DNA of 64,000 nucleotides, from assembly GCF_016908875.1 (NCBI RefSeq), contig NZ_JAFBES010000009.1, positions 1 to 64,000 of the forward strand, in the 5' to 3' direction. This DNA is from Bacillus ectoiniformans. GTDB taxonomy: Bacteria > Bacillota > Bacilli > Bacillales > Domibacillaceae. A model generated the notes under the pieces. That model was given only the letters and a program-made list of their open reading frames with translations. It was not told the origin of the DNA and did no database searches. Positions within the stretch are counted from its first letter, which is position 1, and each line of letters opens with the position of its first letter. Positions 43,878 through 53,107 of this stretch are shown here, piece after piece. A program made the position numbers and the translations under genes.

Positions 43878-44461
43878 TCTGGATCCCCTCCTTTCAAAAG
43901 CAGCCGCTGTCCATATTCAACAAGGAACACTTGATTGGACTGCCTGACTAAATATTGATGAAGCTCGCCCAATACTTTTGCGTAATAAAAGACAAGTGGC
44001 GTTTCTAATGCCTCATAGCTCAGTTCATTTGAAACAATTACTATACTTCTCGTTCGTTTTCTCAGCTTGTCGATGGCGCCTGTGATTCGTTCTTTTAAAG
44101 ATTGCTGAAACATTGGGCATGCCCATTCTTCCTCTGGCACCGCTTCATCAAACCATTCATTCGTCAACCAAGTCGTCAGACAGTCGATTAAGAGTACGTC
44201 ACTCGCCTTAAAGTGTTCTGCAAGTGAGGCGAGGTCATCAGGCTGCTCAACCGTCAGCCAGTTTCCTTGCGATTTATATCTCTGAACCTGGTGGTGCCGG
44301 ACTCTCTCAGACATTTCCGAATCCGTCACTTTTCCGCAGGCAATATAGTACAGCTTTCCTTCGCTTGGCAGGGTTTCTCTCTGTGCCGCTTCTTCCGCCA
44401 TCCGGCTTTTGCCGCTCCTAACCCCTCCTGTCACAAATATTAATTTCGCTGTTGTTTCCAT
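43874..44461 (-). CDS. cobU: CobU-type adenosylcobinamide kinase/guanylyltransferase (divergent C-terminus)
   Basis: CobU phosphorylates adenosylcobinamide and then adds GMP. The 195-aa protein keeps the P loop (FVTGGVRSGKSRMAEEA) and the region around the GMP-accepting His (DSEMSERVRHHQVQR), plus LLIDCLTTWLTNEW. Its C-terminus is unlike classical CobU: VSNELSYEALETP replaces the usual NEVGxGIVP-N motif and the terminal GLP is missing. Those motifs occur in the second CobU-like gene of the operon. It overlaps cobD by 22 bp and cobQ by 4 bp. Confidence 0.87.
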   Translation of the reverse strand: METTAKLIFVTGGVRSGKSRMAEEAAQRETLPSEGKLYYIACGKVTDSEMSERVRHHQVQRYKSQGNWLTVEQPDDLASLAEHFKASDVLLIDCLTTWLTNEWFDEAVPEEEWACPMFQQSLKERITGAIDKLRKRTRSIVIVSNELSYEALETPLVFYYAKVLGELHQYLVRQSNQVFLVEYGQRLLLKGGDPE

Positions 44462-45516
44462 AACGAAAGCGCCTCTTTCAGACAGTTATTTTCTGCTTTT
44501 AACTTCACTGCCGCACGCAGCCATCTGCCTTCAAGTCCCGGATAATTATAGGTGTGCCGCAGAACAATTCCTTTTTTCAGTAAAAAAAGAAATAGCGGCT
44601 CTTGATCTTCTATTTCAGGATCTCTCATAAGGTAGTAATTCACTTCTGAACGGGTGTATTCGAAGCCCTGTTCTGTGAAAAATTCGTACATTTGCCGCCG
44701 CTCTTCCTGAATCATCTGGCGGCTATGTTTGACATAATCAAGATCTTTTAATGCTGTTTCAGCTGCTTGTAACGCCACAGCATTGACATTCCAATGCGGA
44801 AGAAACCGAGAAATCTCAGCTGTTATTTCTTTGCTGGCGAGCATATAACCGATTCGGAGCCCAGCAATGGCATACATTTTGGTTAGAGAACGGAGAAGAA
44901 TTAAATTCGGATAGTCGGTGAGATAAGAAGTGAGGGAGCCCCGGTCAGCAAAGTCATAAAAAGCTTCATCAATCACGACAAGGGTTTGCCTAGTCTTTAA
45001 TTGATGGCATAGTTCTATTAGTTGTTTCGACTGAAAGGATAAGCCTGTTGGATTATTAGGCGAACAAATAAACACAGCTTGGATCTGACTAGCCTGTTCA
45101 ACTATTTCATCAATAGGCAGCTCCCAATTATCTATTGAAACATGCACATATTGAGTCTCGCAGCCATATGTCTGACATGCGGCTTCGTACTCTGCAAATG
45201 CTGGCTGAACAATTACCGCGCGCTTATTACGCAAATACTGTCCAAGAAATTGAATAATTTCTGCGGCGCCGTTTCCGAGTACGATCTGATCAACATTTAC
45301 ACCGTTTTTTTCCGCCAGCAGACGCTTTAAGCTTGCACCTTCAGGGTCAGGGTAATCTTCAGCAAGCGATAGCCAAAATGACCACTCGTTTTTAATCGAT
45401 GAAGGAGTGCCTAAAGGGTTCGTATTCACACTAAAGTCGATCATCCTCTCTGGCTTTGAAAGATGAAGTGATTGATATAGAGCAGCCGGATTAGATCCAT
45501 GAGCCGGCAAGTTCAT
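44440..45516 (-). CDS. cobD: L-threonine-O-3-phosphate decarboxylase CobD
   Basis: This PLP enzyme makes (R)-1-amino-2-propanol phosphate, the linker between corrin ring and nucleotide loop. The 358-aa fold-type I protein starts with the family mark NLPAHGSNP. It has the PLP-contact FICSPNNPTGLSF and VIDEAFYDFAD, and the Schiff-base Lys in RSLTKMYAIAGLRIGY. It resembles histidinol-phosphate aminotransferase, but its operon supports CobD. GGAGG lies 7 nt before the ATG inside the end of cbiB. Confidence 0.92.
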   Translation of the reverse strand: MNLPAHGSNPAALYQSLHLSKPERMIDFSVNTNPLGTPSSIKNEWSFWLSLAEDYPDPEGASLKRLLAEKNGVNVDQIVLGNGAAEIIQFLGQYLRNKRAVIVQPAFAEYEAACQTYGCETQYVHVSIDNWELPIDEIVEQASQIQAVFICSPNNPTGLSFQSKQLIELCHQLKTRQTLVVIDEAFYDFADRGSLTSYLTDYPNLILLRSLTKMYAIAGLRIGYMLASKEITAEISRFLPHWNVNAVALQAAETALKDLDYVKHSRQMIQEERRQMYEFFTEQGFEYTRSEVNYYLMRDPEIEDQEPLFLFLLKKGIVLRHTYNYPGLEGRWLRAAVKLKAENNCLKEALSLWKQQRN

Positions 45517-46453
45517 ATATGATGCCTCCTATCCACATAAGTAATAAAAAAAGCAGCGAAGTCCTCTCCATAATTGTAATGGACATGAGAATATGGCTGG
45601 CTGATTTATGATGATCCCCGTTTCCCATGCGAGCCCGGTCTGAAACTCTGTTTCCATATGTATTGATACCGCCAAGCTCGATTCCTAATAGACCAGCAAC
45701 AGCCGCTTCTCCCCAGCCGCTGTTTGGACTCGGATGTTTAGGGGCATCCCTTTTGATGATCTGCCATACCTGCCCTTTTTTATACGGGCTTTCAGGATAT
45801 GACCACAGCATCACCACAGCAGTGAGCCGTGCAGGCAGCCAATTGACCGCATCATCCAACCTGGCAGATGCCCAGCCGAATGCCTGATACTTCTCGTTTT
45901 GATAACCCACCATGGAATCACACGTGTTTATTGCCCGATAGATCATGGCAGCAGCACCGCCTCCGATCAGAGCCCAAAATAACGGAGCCGTTACGCCATC
46001 ACTCGTATTTTCCGCCACAGTTTCAATCGCCCCTCTGGCAATCTCCGACTCATTCAAACTTGCCGTATCTCTCCCAACAATATAAGAAAGCTTTAGCCGG
46101 GCCTGTTCTAAATCGCCTGTCTGTAGCGGTTCATAAACACTAATACCTGCTTCTTTTAAACTCCGGCAGGCAATAGAAAAAAAGATCAATATGGCTTCCG
46201 CTACTATCCCTAGTCCGATATGAATGTGGTAACTTGCTATAATGACAGAAATGCCGATGCCAAACACGGAGCCAAGAACGAGCAGCAGCATAAGCACGCC
46301 TTTTATCTTTAAAAAGGAGCCTTTATTCAGTCTGCTCTCAAGCCACTTAATCATAGCGCCTATGAATCTGACTGGATGCGGCCAATGGGGAGGATCACCA
46401 ATCAGCCTGTCGAAAATAAAAGCTAAAGTTGCCGCTGCTATATGGGCAATCAT
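45491..46453 (-). CDS. cbiB: Adenosylcobinamide-phosphate synthase CbiB
   Basis: CbiB joins cobyric acid with aminopropanol phosphate in the membrane. The 320-aa protein shows four or five hydrophobic segments and family blocks DRLIGDPPHWPHPVRFIG, GRDTASLNESEIARGAIETVAENTSDGVTAPLFW and the terminal PSPNSGWGEAAVAGLLGIELGG. The ATG at 46453 follows AAGGTG and gives an ATGA overlap with the upstream gene; the GTG at 46462 is less likely. Confidence 0.95.
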   Translation of the reverse strand: MIAHIAAATLAFIFDRLIGDPPHWPHPVRFIGAMIKWLESRLNKGSFLKIKGVLMLLLVLGSVFGIGISVIIASYHIHIGLGIVAEAILIFFSIACRSLKEAGISVYEPLQTGDLEQARLKLSYIVGRDTASLNESEIARGAIETVAENTSDGVTAPLFWALIGGGAAAMIYRAINTCDSMVGYQNEKYQAFGWASARLDDAVNWLPARLTAVVMLWSYPESPYKKGQVWQIIKRDAPKHPSPNSGWGEAAVAGLLGIELGGINTYGNRVSDRARMGNGDHHKSASHILMSITIMERTSLLFLLLMWIGGIIYELAGSWI

Positions 46454-47922
46454 TTCTCGCACCTTCTATTTTTACTTTTTTCCAGTGATTCGATTGTACA
46501 TTCGTATACGGCTTTTCCAATAGCTTGGCCGAGAGGGGAAATCGTGCCGGCAAAAGCCTGCTCCTCTCCTCTTTGGGTCGCAGCAATTAACACACTGTCC
46601 GTAGAGGTTCCGGTTGCTAAAGAACCTGTCAGCGGATCTTTGACCCCTTTTTCAAACAAGGCTTTTACTTTGGCTTCTGTCGCCGTCATCACCGCTTGCA
46701 CAAAGGCTTCCTCTGTCAGCCGCCCATTGGCAAACACCCAAGTGTTAATCGTTCCAGGCAGCATGGCTCGATCGTGTTCACATGCCCGGGAGACATCCAC
46801 CGCATTTCCTACCCCTGCTGTAACCATCGCAAAAACAGAAGCCCCTTCATGTTCTACTAACCGAAATGCTGCCGTATCTAGAAATACAGCGGTCATCATA
46901 CCGACTGTTTCATTGCAGTCAAACCCCTGCGCTGTTAAGAAGTCGTGCATCTCTTGTTTAAAATGATCATGATTGTAGTTTTTATCTACATGGCGATTGA
47001 CAAAGCTTCGATTCCATCCCCAGCCGGCTCCGATCACTCCTGCAGATAGAGTCTTAAGCAAAATAGGCGAATTCAATGTAATCATTTCTTCTGATGTTTC
47101 CACTAACCCCTCGTCAATTTGAAAACAAACCTCATCCTGATTCGTTCTTTGCGGCAGAATGCTCATCTGCGGCTTTGGCACTTCGGGGTGCGGACGCTGG
47201 TGCACCTTTGTTTCATATACTGAATTGATATGCTCTTCCTTGACTATTTCACTCGGAATCCCAAGACCGTGCACCTGTCCCTTTTCGATCAATAGCAGCC
47301 GGTCGCAATAAAGAGAGGCTAAATTCAGATCATGGAATATAGATACAACTGTTAACCCAAGTTCTTTGGTCATTTTTTTCAATAAATCGAGTAAATCCTT
47401 TTGAAAAGATAAATCTAAATGGTTAGTCGGTTCATCCAACAGTAAGATTTCTGGTTCTTGGGCAAGAGCCTGAGCTAAAAAGACGCGCTGCCGTTCCCCG
47501 CCTGACAATTCCAAGAGCGAATGCTCGGCAAAGGTTTCTGTTCCCGTTTGCTGCATCGCCTTTTGCACAGCTTGTTCATCCTGATCTGACCACGCACGGA
47601 AGAAGCCTTTTTGGTGGGCATAGCGACCAAGAGATACCGTTTCTTTGACGGTATAAGAAAATTCGTGAGATGTCATTTGCGGAAGTACGGCCACTACTTT
47701 CGCCAACTCTTTAGGCGAATAATGTTTTAATTCCTTGCCTTTGATGTTAATGACTCCTTCTGAAAAAGGAACAATTCCGCTGACCATTTTTAATAACGTC
47801 GTTTTACCGCTACCATTCGGACCTAGAATACCGAAAAGTTCCCCTTGTTTCACGGAAAAAGAGACATTTTGCACGATAGGCTTGCTGCTGTAGCCTCCAA
47901 AGAGATGTTCGACTGTAATCAT
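46450..47922 (-). CDS. btuD-cbiZ: Fusion of BtuD-type ABC ATPase with adenosylcobinamide amidohydrolase CbiZ
   Basis: Residues 1-255 are an ABC ATPase (Walker A GPNGSGKTT, signature LSGGERQR, Walker B ILLLDEP, and the following His switch in IFHDLNLAS) for corrinoid import. After a linker of about 25 residues, residues 285-485 are CbiZ: LSAGVIGAGWGWNRSFVNRHVDKNYNHD, ETVGMMTAVFLDTAAF, VTAGVGNAVDVSR and ATGTSTDSVLIAA. CbiZ cuts the nucleotide loop off foreign corrinoids so that they can be rebuilt as cobalamin. The fusion thus joins uptake and remodelling on the cytoplasmic face of the transporter. Confidence 0.95.
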   Translation of the reverse strand: MITVEHLFGGYSSKPIVQNVSFSVKQGELFGILGPNGSGKTTLLKMVSGIVPFSEGVINIKGKELKHYSPKELAKVVAVLPQMTSHEFSYTVKETVSLGRYAHQKGFFRAWSDQDEQAVQKAMQQTGTETFAEHSLLELSGGERQRVFLAQALAQEPEILLLDEPTNHLDLSFQKDLLDLLKKMTKELGLTVVSIFHDLNLASLYCDRLLLIEKGQVHGLGIPSEIVKEEHINSVYETKVHQRPHPEVPKPQMSILPQRTNQDEVCFQIDEGLVETSEEMITLNSPILLKTLSAGVIGAGWGWNRSFVNRHVDKNYNHDHFKQEMHDFLTAQGFDCNETVGMMTAVFLDTAAFRLVEHEGASVFAMVTAGVGNAVDVSRACEHDRAMLPGTINTWVFANGRLTEEAFVQAVMTATEAKVKALFEKGVKDPLTGSLATGTSTDSVLIAATQRGEEQAFAGTISPLGQAIGKAVYECTIESLEKSKNRRCEK

Positions 47923-48980
47923 GCGGTTCCTCTTCCTTTCCTTTGTTTGCGAAGCAATATAACAGCAAAAACCGGCGCGCCAATTAAAGAAGTAATAATG
48001 CCAATCGGCAATTCTGTCGGTGAAATAATGGTTCTTGATACGAGGTCTGTTAAGATAAGAAAACCTGCACCAATTAAGACAGATAGCGGCAGCAGATGCC
48101 TATGGTCAGGCCCCCATAGGATTCTTATTAAATGGGGAATAACCAATCCGACAAAACCAATCGTTCCAGATACAGCAACCGCTGCCCCTGTTAAGATAGA
48201 GCCAGCAAGAAGGACAATCAACTTTTTTCTTTGAACATTCACCCCAAGATGCTGGGCTTTTTCTTCTCCAAATGACATCGCATTTAACTCGGGAGCATGA
48301 ATAAGCAGAAGCGTCACACCTGTGAGAAAGAATGGCAAGATCAACTGAATATAATCCCACCCTCTCATTGACACACTTCCTAACAGCCAGCCGATAATTT
48401 GACGAAGTTCTTCTCCTGTCAAGGCAATCATTAAGGAGATTAATGCGCCTAAGAAAGAACTGAAGATAATTCCTGTTAAAATAATCGTTTCTACTTTCAG
48501 CGATTTTTCAATACTTTGAGCGAACAACAGAACGATAAAGATGGTTAATATGGAAGCGCTTATACTGATAATCGGCAGAGTAAAAGATCCAAACCACGGC
48601 AGAGACAAGTGGAAGAATAACACCATTACTGCCCCGACTGATGCACCTGAAGATACGCCAAGTGTAAACGGATCAGCCAAAGGATTCCTCAGTAGCCCTT
48701 GAAAAGCAGCACCCGCTACAGCCAATGAAGCTCCCACCAGCCCGGCAAGCAGGACCCTCGGCAGCCTGATTTTCCAAACAATGTTGTCAAAAGTCGGGTT
48801 CACTCCGTCCAATCCTGTGCCTAATAAGTGATGAGATAATAAGAAAGCGATATCTCGAAACGGAACGTGAATCGTTCCGATCGAGATACCGGCAAATCCA
48901 GCTGCTATTAAAAAGGCGAATGCCCCTGTATAAGCAAAAAGTTTATTTTGTAAAAACGTCTGGATAGATGGCTTTAGCAA
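47919..48980 (-). CDS. btuC: Corrinoid ABC transporter permease BtuC (FecCD family)
   Basis: The 353-aa protein has about ten membrane helices and the FecCD family blocks RLPRVLLAGLVGASLAVAGAAFQGLLRNPLADPFTLGVSSGAS, GWLLGSVSMRGW and GTIGFVGLVIPHLIR. It would form the corrinoid channel with the BtuD part of the fusion downstream and receive substrate from BtuF. The start is probably the TTG at 48980, nine bases behind AAGGAG and inside the end of btuF. Similar permeases carry siderophores, but the B12 riboswitch and the neighbours point to corrinoids. Confidence 0.93.
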   Translation of the reverse strand: MLKPSIQTFLQNKLFAYTGAFAFLIAAGFAGISIGTIHVPFRDIAFLLSHHLLGTGLDGVNPTFDNIVWKIRLPRVLLAGLVGASLAVAGAAFQGLLRNPLADPFTLGVSSGASVGAVMVLFFHLSLPWFGSFTLPIISISASILTIFIVLLFAQSIEKSLKVETIILTGIIFSSFLGALISLMIALTGEELRQIIGWLLGSVSMRGWDYIQLILPFFLTGVTLLLIHAPELNAMSFGEEKAQHLGVNVQRKKLIVLLAGSILTGAAVAVSGTIGFVGLVIPHLIRILWGPDHRHLLPLSVLIGAGFLILTDLVSRTIISPTELPIGIITSLIGAPVFAVILLRKQRKGRGTA

Positions 48981-49914
48981 GTTCTTCTACTCCTTCAACA
49001 AATCGCGGGCCAGTGCGTGTGACAAGGTCAGAGTGAACATCATAGACCGCTTTGTTCTTTATCGCCGGAATGTTCTCCCATCCTTTGCGGCTAAGTACTC
49101 CTTCCACTGGCTTTTCTGTGTAATAGCCATACGTCGTAACAATAACGTCTGGATTGCTCTGAATCACAGCTTCTTCTGTCATTGCCACCCATCCCTTTTT
49201 GTCAGCCGCAGCATTTTTCGCATGAATTATATCCAGCATTTCCTGCATGAATGTCTCGTTTCCTGGTGTATAGATTTCTGGTGCGGGAGAGACCTCGACG
49301 AAGACTTTCTTTTGATCTTCTTCTTTAATCGTCTTTGCTTTCTCCTCAATATCAGCCAGATCTTGTTTCATCTCTGACACTGCTTTTTCTGCTTCTTCTG
49401 TTTGCCCAGTCGCTTGGCCAATCATTTCAAATGATTGATAGACCTCTTCAAAATCTGCCGCATCATTGACTACTAGAACATCAATTCCCGCTTCTTCAAG
49501 CTGCTTTAATCCTTCTTTACCGCTAGATAGATTCAGTTCATGAGCTAGAACTAGATCGGTTCCCAGTCCAATTACTTTTTCGACGTTGAATTCCATGCCC
49601 CCAACTGACTCTTTTTTCGACACTTCTTCAGGGTAATTATCATTATCTGTTACTCCAACAATCTCATCACCCAAACCCAATTCATAGGCAATTTCTGTAT
49701 TGCTAGGCGTAAGCGAAACAATTTTCTCCGGATCTTCTTCAATCACTACATCCTTGCCTGTTGCATCCTTAATGGTGACAGGAAAGGCTTGATTGCCCTC
49801 TTTTGTTTCAGGTGCTTTTTCTTCTTTCTTAGGTGCAGCTTTCTCTTCCCCGCAGCCTGCTAATACACTTGATGCCAGCATGAGGGATAAAATCGTTGTC
49901 ATTGTCTTTTTCAT
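48943..49914 (-). CDS. btuF: Corrinoid-binding lipoprotein BtuF
   Basis: This is the extracellular substrate-binding protein of the transporter. The signal peptide ends in a lipobox, SSVLAGCGEE (Cys at about residue 20). An acidic linker follows, then a class III (TroA/BtuF-like) binding fold from residue 45 on, with IVSLTPSNTEIAYELGLGDEIVGVTD, then a long helix (EEAEKAVSEMKQDLADIEEKAKTIK) and the second lobe. It is the first gene of the 13-gene operon and directly follows a cobalamin riboswitch. Confidence 0.94.
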   Translation of the reverse strand: MKKTMTTILSLMLASSVLAGCGEEKAAPKKEEKAPETKEGNQAFPVTIKDATGKDVVIEEDPEKIVSLTPSNTEIAYELGLGDEIVGVTDNDNYPEEVSKKESVGGMEFNVEKVIGLGTDLVLAHELNLSSGKEGLKQLEEAGIDVLVVNDAADFEEVYQSFEMIGQATGQTEEAEKAVSEMKQDLADIEEKAKTIKEEDQKKVFVEVSPAPEIYTPGNETFMQEMLDIIHAKNAAADKKGWVAMTEEAVIQSNPDVIVTTYGYYTEKPVEGVLSRKGWENIPAIKNKAVYDVHSDLVTRTGPRFVEGVEELAKAIYPDVFTK

Positions 49915-50064
49915 TATTCATTCTCCTCTTTCATTATGTATAGAATAAATCTTCGCCTCCCTTTATCCTTTTGTATGGATAAAGGTGAAAAGATATTCTT
50001 TTGCAGTCAACTTGTCTGTTACCATGTTCCACCCGAAATCGGTAAACGGCAGGCTTATTTCCCA

Positions 50065-50094
50065 ATAAAAAAGCACCTCTACGAATAGAGATGC
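50065..50094 (-). terminator. Riboswitch-controlled terminator before btuF
   Basis: On the minus strand GCATCTCTA (50094-50086) pairs with TAGAGGTGC (50081-50073, one G-T pair) around TTCG, followed by six to seven T. It lies between the cobalamin aptamer and btuF, so it is the likely expression platform. Confidence 0.85.
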
Positions 50095-50173
50095 AGTGTG
50101 AAAGAGTTCAAGAAAAGACTGATAAATTAGCTCTTTAACACCACCCTATCCTCGTAGGTAAATCGGTGCGTAA

Positions 50174-50336
50174 AAATCAGGCAGGTCTCCTGGCTCATGT
50201 TCATTGCAGCGTGCGCCTTCCCATACGTTTCGTACAGTGGCGGTGGCACGTTGCTCCCATTTACAGTGGCGGGACCGCGTTGGATTTACACCAACTTCCC
50301 TATTAAGAAACTGCTTGACGCAGATTCACCTGATTT
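50174..50336 (-). ncRNA. Cobalamin (AdoCbl) riboswitch controlling the corrinoid operon
   Basis: On the minus strand the aptamer starts with AAATCAGG (50336-50329), which pairs with CCTGATTT (50181-50174) as P1. Inside are TTAATAGGGAAG, the conserved GCCACTG segments, and the B12 box AGCCAGGAGACCTGCC (50195-50180). With cobalamin bound the downstream terminator should form and shut off the 13 genes behind it. Confidence 0.95.
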
Positions 50337-50655
50337 AACGAATATTCAATTAGTGCAGCTAGAAGTGATCACTTTAAAAGTATTATACATGAAAATTGCC
50401 GCACTGCCAGACTATTTTTTCGAAAAATTTTAAATTTATGATACGATTATTAGTTATTGAACAATTTAAAGGCCATCCTTCCTCTCCTGTAAACCGTTTG
50501 CTTCAACACTCTAACTCCACTTCATTTCTTAAGGTAAATTACTATTCTTATATAACAATAAACCTTGCATTTTTTGTTATAATATTGTGAATGTTTAAGT
50601 TATAATAAAAGTGGAAGAATGTTTTATAAGATCTGTTTTGAAAGGAGCTGACAGT
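50337..50655. other. Gene-free stretch between the riboswitch and a small membrane-protein gene
   Basis: This A+T-rich stretch of about 320 bp should hold the promoter of the corrinoid operon (minus strand) and that of the small gene at 50656 (plus strand). Two TATAAT-like boxes are seen near 50578 and 50605, but I could not pair either with a good -35. No RNA gene or further ORF is supported. Confidence 0.5.
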
Positions 50656-50838
50656 ATGGATTGGGTAACAGTGATCGGTTTAGCCATTGTCCTTGTATTT
50701 ATTGGCGCATTTATTATTTATTTTCTCAGAGGAGCCCTGGACTCAACTGACTCCCATCGAGTAGATAAACATCCGGGAGACCTTGAGGATGACAGCTATT
50801 TGAACCACCGAGATCCTTCTCACGATGAAAAGCTATAA
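50656..50838 (+). CDS. Small single-pass membrane protein, unknown function
   Basis: The 60-aa product has one membrane helix (about residues 4-25, VTVIGLAIVLVFIGAFIIYFL) followed by a charged cytoplasmic-type tail rich in Asp and His (HRVDKHPGDLEDD). No family recognised. AAAGGAG lies at good spacing before the ATG at 50656 and a strong terminator follows. It is convergent with bioK. Confidence 0.72.
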   Translation: MDWVTVIGLAIVLVFIGAFIIYFLRGALDSTDSHRVDKHPGDLEDDSYLNHRDPSHDEKL

Positions 50839-50840
50839 AT

Positions 50841-50875
50841 AATAAAAGCAGCGGGAAATTCCCGCTGCTTTTATT
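50841..50875. terminator. Bidirectional terminator between the 60-aa gene and bioK
   Basis: A perfect 16-bp stem (50841-50856 with 50860-50875) with A-rich and T-rich ends overlaps the last bases of the convergent bioK gene. Confidence 0.92.
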
Positions 50876-52241
50876 ATTTCCCTGCTGTTTCGGGCGCATG
50901 AAGACTAGTTACTTCTTTAATGGCTGTCTCCATGATCTTCGCCATTTCAGTCAGCTCTTGATAGCTCGCCGCTAAAGGCGGCATAAATACCACGACATCC
51001 CCAAGCGGCCTTGTCAGCATACCTAATTCACGCATTTTCAATGTTGCTTTATACCCTACTCGCTCCTCCCATGGAAAAGCTTCTTTCGTTTCTTTATCTT
51101 TGACCAGCTCAATTCCGCACATCAGCCCCAGCTGTCGAATATCTCCCACATGAGGAAGCTTTTCTAACTCTTGCAGAAGCTGCTCCACGTATTCAGCTTT
51201 CTCTGCCGCTTGCTTTACTAATTGTTCATTCTCAAATATGTCTAAATTCGCTAGCGCAGCTGCACACCCTAACTGATTTCCAGTATACGAATGACCATGG
51301 AAGAATGTTTTCATCTCTGAAAACTCCCCATAGAATGCTTTATAGACTTCTTCAGATGTCATAGTAGCCGCTATTGGCAAATATCCTCCTGTGATCCCTT
51401 TAGCTATGGTCATGATGTCCGGTTGGACGTTTTCATGTTCAACCGCAAACATTTTTCCAGTGCGTCCAAAACCCGTCGCCACTTCATCCACCACAAGTAA
51501 AATACTAAACTCTCGGCACAAGCTTTCGAGTGCTTTTAAGTAGCCCTCTGGCATAACGTTCATTCCGCCGGCCCCTTGAACCATGGACTCGACCATCATT
51601 CCAGCAATCTCTTCATGCCTATCTTCAAACAGTTCTCTCAATGCTGTAAGCGATTCTTGTTTCACTGTTTCTGCATCACTTGACGGATGACGGTATGCAG
51701 CTGGAAACGGCACATTGTAAGATTCAAACATAAGCGATCCGTAAACTTTGTGGTACAGATCAATGGAGCCGACGCTAATTGCACCGACTGTATCGCCATG
51801 ATAGCCATTCGCCAGCGTAACGAACCTTTTCTTCTTATCGTTACCTTTGTTTTGCCAGTATTGATAAGCCATCTTTATGGCAATTTCTACGGATTCTGCT
51901 CCGCTGTCAGAATAAAAGACGCGAGTTAAATTGTCTGGGGCAATTTCCACCAGTTTCTCCGCTAGCAAAATAGACGGAACATTCGCTGCCCCTAAAAGTG
52001 TTGAATGGGCAATCTTATCAAGCTGTGCCTTGATCGCCTCATCAATTTCTTTTCTGCGATGGCCATGCACATTCAGCCAAAGGGAGGAATAGCCATCTAA
52101 ATATTCATTCCCATGAATATCCTTTAGTTTAATTCCTTCTCCACTTTCAATAATTAAAGGCGCCTCTTCATAATCCTTCATTTGTGTAAAAGGCAGCCAC
52201 ATATGCTGCTTGCTTATATCATACAGTCGCTGTGTATCCAT
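50874..52241 (-). CDS. bioK: 8-amino-7-oxononanoate aminotransferase (BioK/BioA)
   Basis: This PLP enzyme makes 7,8-diaminononanoate in biotin synthesis. The 455-aa class III aminotransferase shows [43 protein letters not shown] and the Schiff-base Lys in [15 protein letters not shown]. By overall similarity it matches the B. subtilis BioK form, which uses lysine rather than S-adenosylmethionine as amino donor; this cannot be settled from motifs alone. It overlaps the end of bioD by 23 bp. The other biotin genes (bioW, bioF, bioB, bioI) are not in the window. Confidence 0.92.
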   Translation of the reverse strand: MDTQRLYDISKQHMWLPFTQMKDYEEAPLIIESGEGIKLKDIHGNEYLDGYSSLWLNVHGHRRKEIDEAIKAQLDKIAHSTLLGAANVPSILLAEKLVEIAPDNLTRVFYSDSGAESVEIAIKMAYQYWQNKGNDKKKRFVTLANGYHGDTVGAISVGSIDLYHKVYGSLMFESYNVPFPAAYRHPSSDAETVKQESLTALRELFEDRHEEIAGMMVESMVQGAGGMNVMPEGYLKALESLCREFSILLVVDEVATGFGRTGKMFAVEHENVQPDIMTIAKGITGGYLPIAATMTSEEVYKAFYGEFSEMKTFFHGHSYTGNQLGCAAALANLDIFENEQLVKQAAEKAEYVEQLLQELEKLPHVGDIRQLGLMCGIELVKDKETKEAFPWEERVGYKATLKMRELGMLTRPLGDVVVFMPPLAASYQELTEMAKIMETAIKEVTSLHAPETAGK

Positions 52242-52950
52242 GATTGATCTCCTCCTTGATTTTCTCTATGTTCCATTTTGCTGTCAGCTTTGTTCGGAAG
52301 GCAGCATCTGCTAATTGTTCTTCTATGTTTTCTATGTAAGGAATCGTGCCAATAACCGGGACGCCAGATAGTTTTTCAATCATAAGTCTGTTATCTGCTT
52401 CTATCTCCGGATCTTCAAGAACTGTGCTCGAAAGAATAATGCCGGCAATAGTCACTTTTCTTTTCTTCAATGCTTCCACTGTCAGCATGGTATGATTAAT
52501 CGTTCCGAGACTTGCTTTGGCTGCAATAACGACAGGGAACTTTAGCTCTTCTATTAAATCTACTATGCAGTACCCCTGCCTGTTTAACGGAACAAATAAT
52601 CCCCCAGCTCCTTCTGTCAAAAGCAGACGATTTGGTTTTAATTGTTCTTGTATGTCTGTTTTTAACAAGTCCACCTCAATTTTAGCCCCTTCTTTCTCGG
52701 CAGCTAAATGCGGAGAACTGGCTTTTTTATACAGACAAGAAAACATTCTTTCATTCTGTAAACCTGGCAACACTTTATACTGCTCCACATCCGGAGCGAC
52801 CCATTGACCGTCTCTTTCTTCTGCACCGCTCTGCACGGGCTTGAAAGGAAATATATTCACACCATGCTCCATGAAACAATGAGTCAATAGTACAGTCGCA
52901 ATTGTTTTTCCAGCATCAGTATCCGTACCTGTCATAAATAGTCCTTGCAT
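52219..52950 (-). CDS. bioD: Dethiobiotin synthetase BioD
   Basis: BioD closes the ureido ring of dethiobiotin from diaminononanoate, CO2 and ATP. The 243-aa P-loop protein starts with [19 protein letters not shown]. It carries the substrate and metal contacts [25 protein letters not shown] and [22 protein letters not shown]. It is the first gene of a bioD-bioK unit and sits directly behind a BirA operator, which should make expression respond to biotin. Confidence 0.95.
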   Translation of the reverse strand: MQGLFMTGTDTDAGKTIATVLLTHCFMEHGVNIFPFKPVQSGAEERDGQWVAPDVEQYKVLPGLQNERMFSCLYKKASSPHLAAEKEGAKIEVDLLKTDIQEQLKPNRLLLTEGAGGLFVPLNRQGYCIVDLIEELKFPVVIAAKASLGTINHTMLTVEALKKRKVTIAGIILSSTVLEDPEIEADNRLMIEKLSGVPVIGTIPYIENIEEQLADAAFRTKLTAKWNIEKIKEEINHGYTATV

Positions 52951-52974
52951 TTTATGTCCTCCTCACAAGATTAT

Positions 52975-53006
52975 TTGTTAACTATATTAATAAAAATGTT
53001 AACATA
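52975..53006. promoter_or_regulatory. BirA (biotin repressor) operator
   Basis: TTGTTAAC (52975-52982), 15 bp, then GTTAACATA (52998-53006) fit the Bacillus BirA site (WTGTTAAC-N15-GTTAACAW). It lies 25 bp before the bioD ATG and about 100 bp before the divergent MFS gene, so it may influence both. Confidence 0.9.
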
Positions 53007-53107
53007 TAAAATTCTTTTAAACAATTAAAATGATGATGATTTCCCTATCTGCTTTTCCTCCATTTGCGATATATTTAAAAGACATACTGGCTGAAGGAGC
53101 AAAGATC

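Noticed and set aside
53030-53107. Earlier ATG cluster for the MFS gene
   Set aside because: No ribosome site; the extra residues do not resemble an MFS N-terminus and the ATG at 53108 has AAGGAG.
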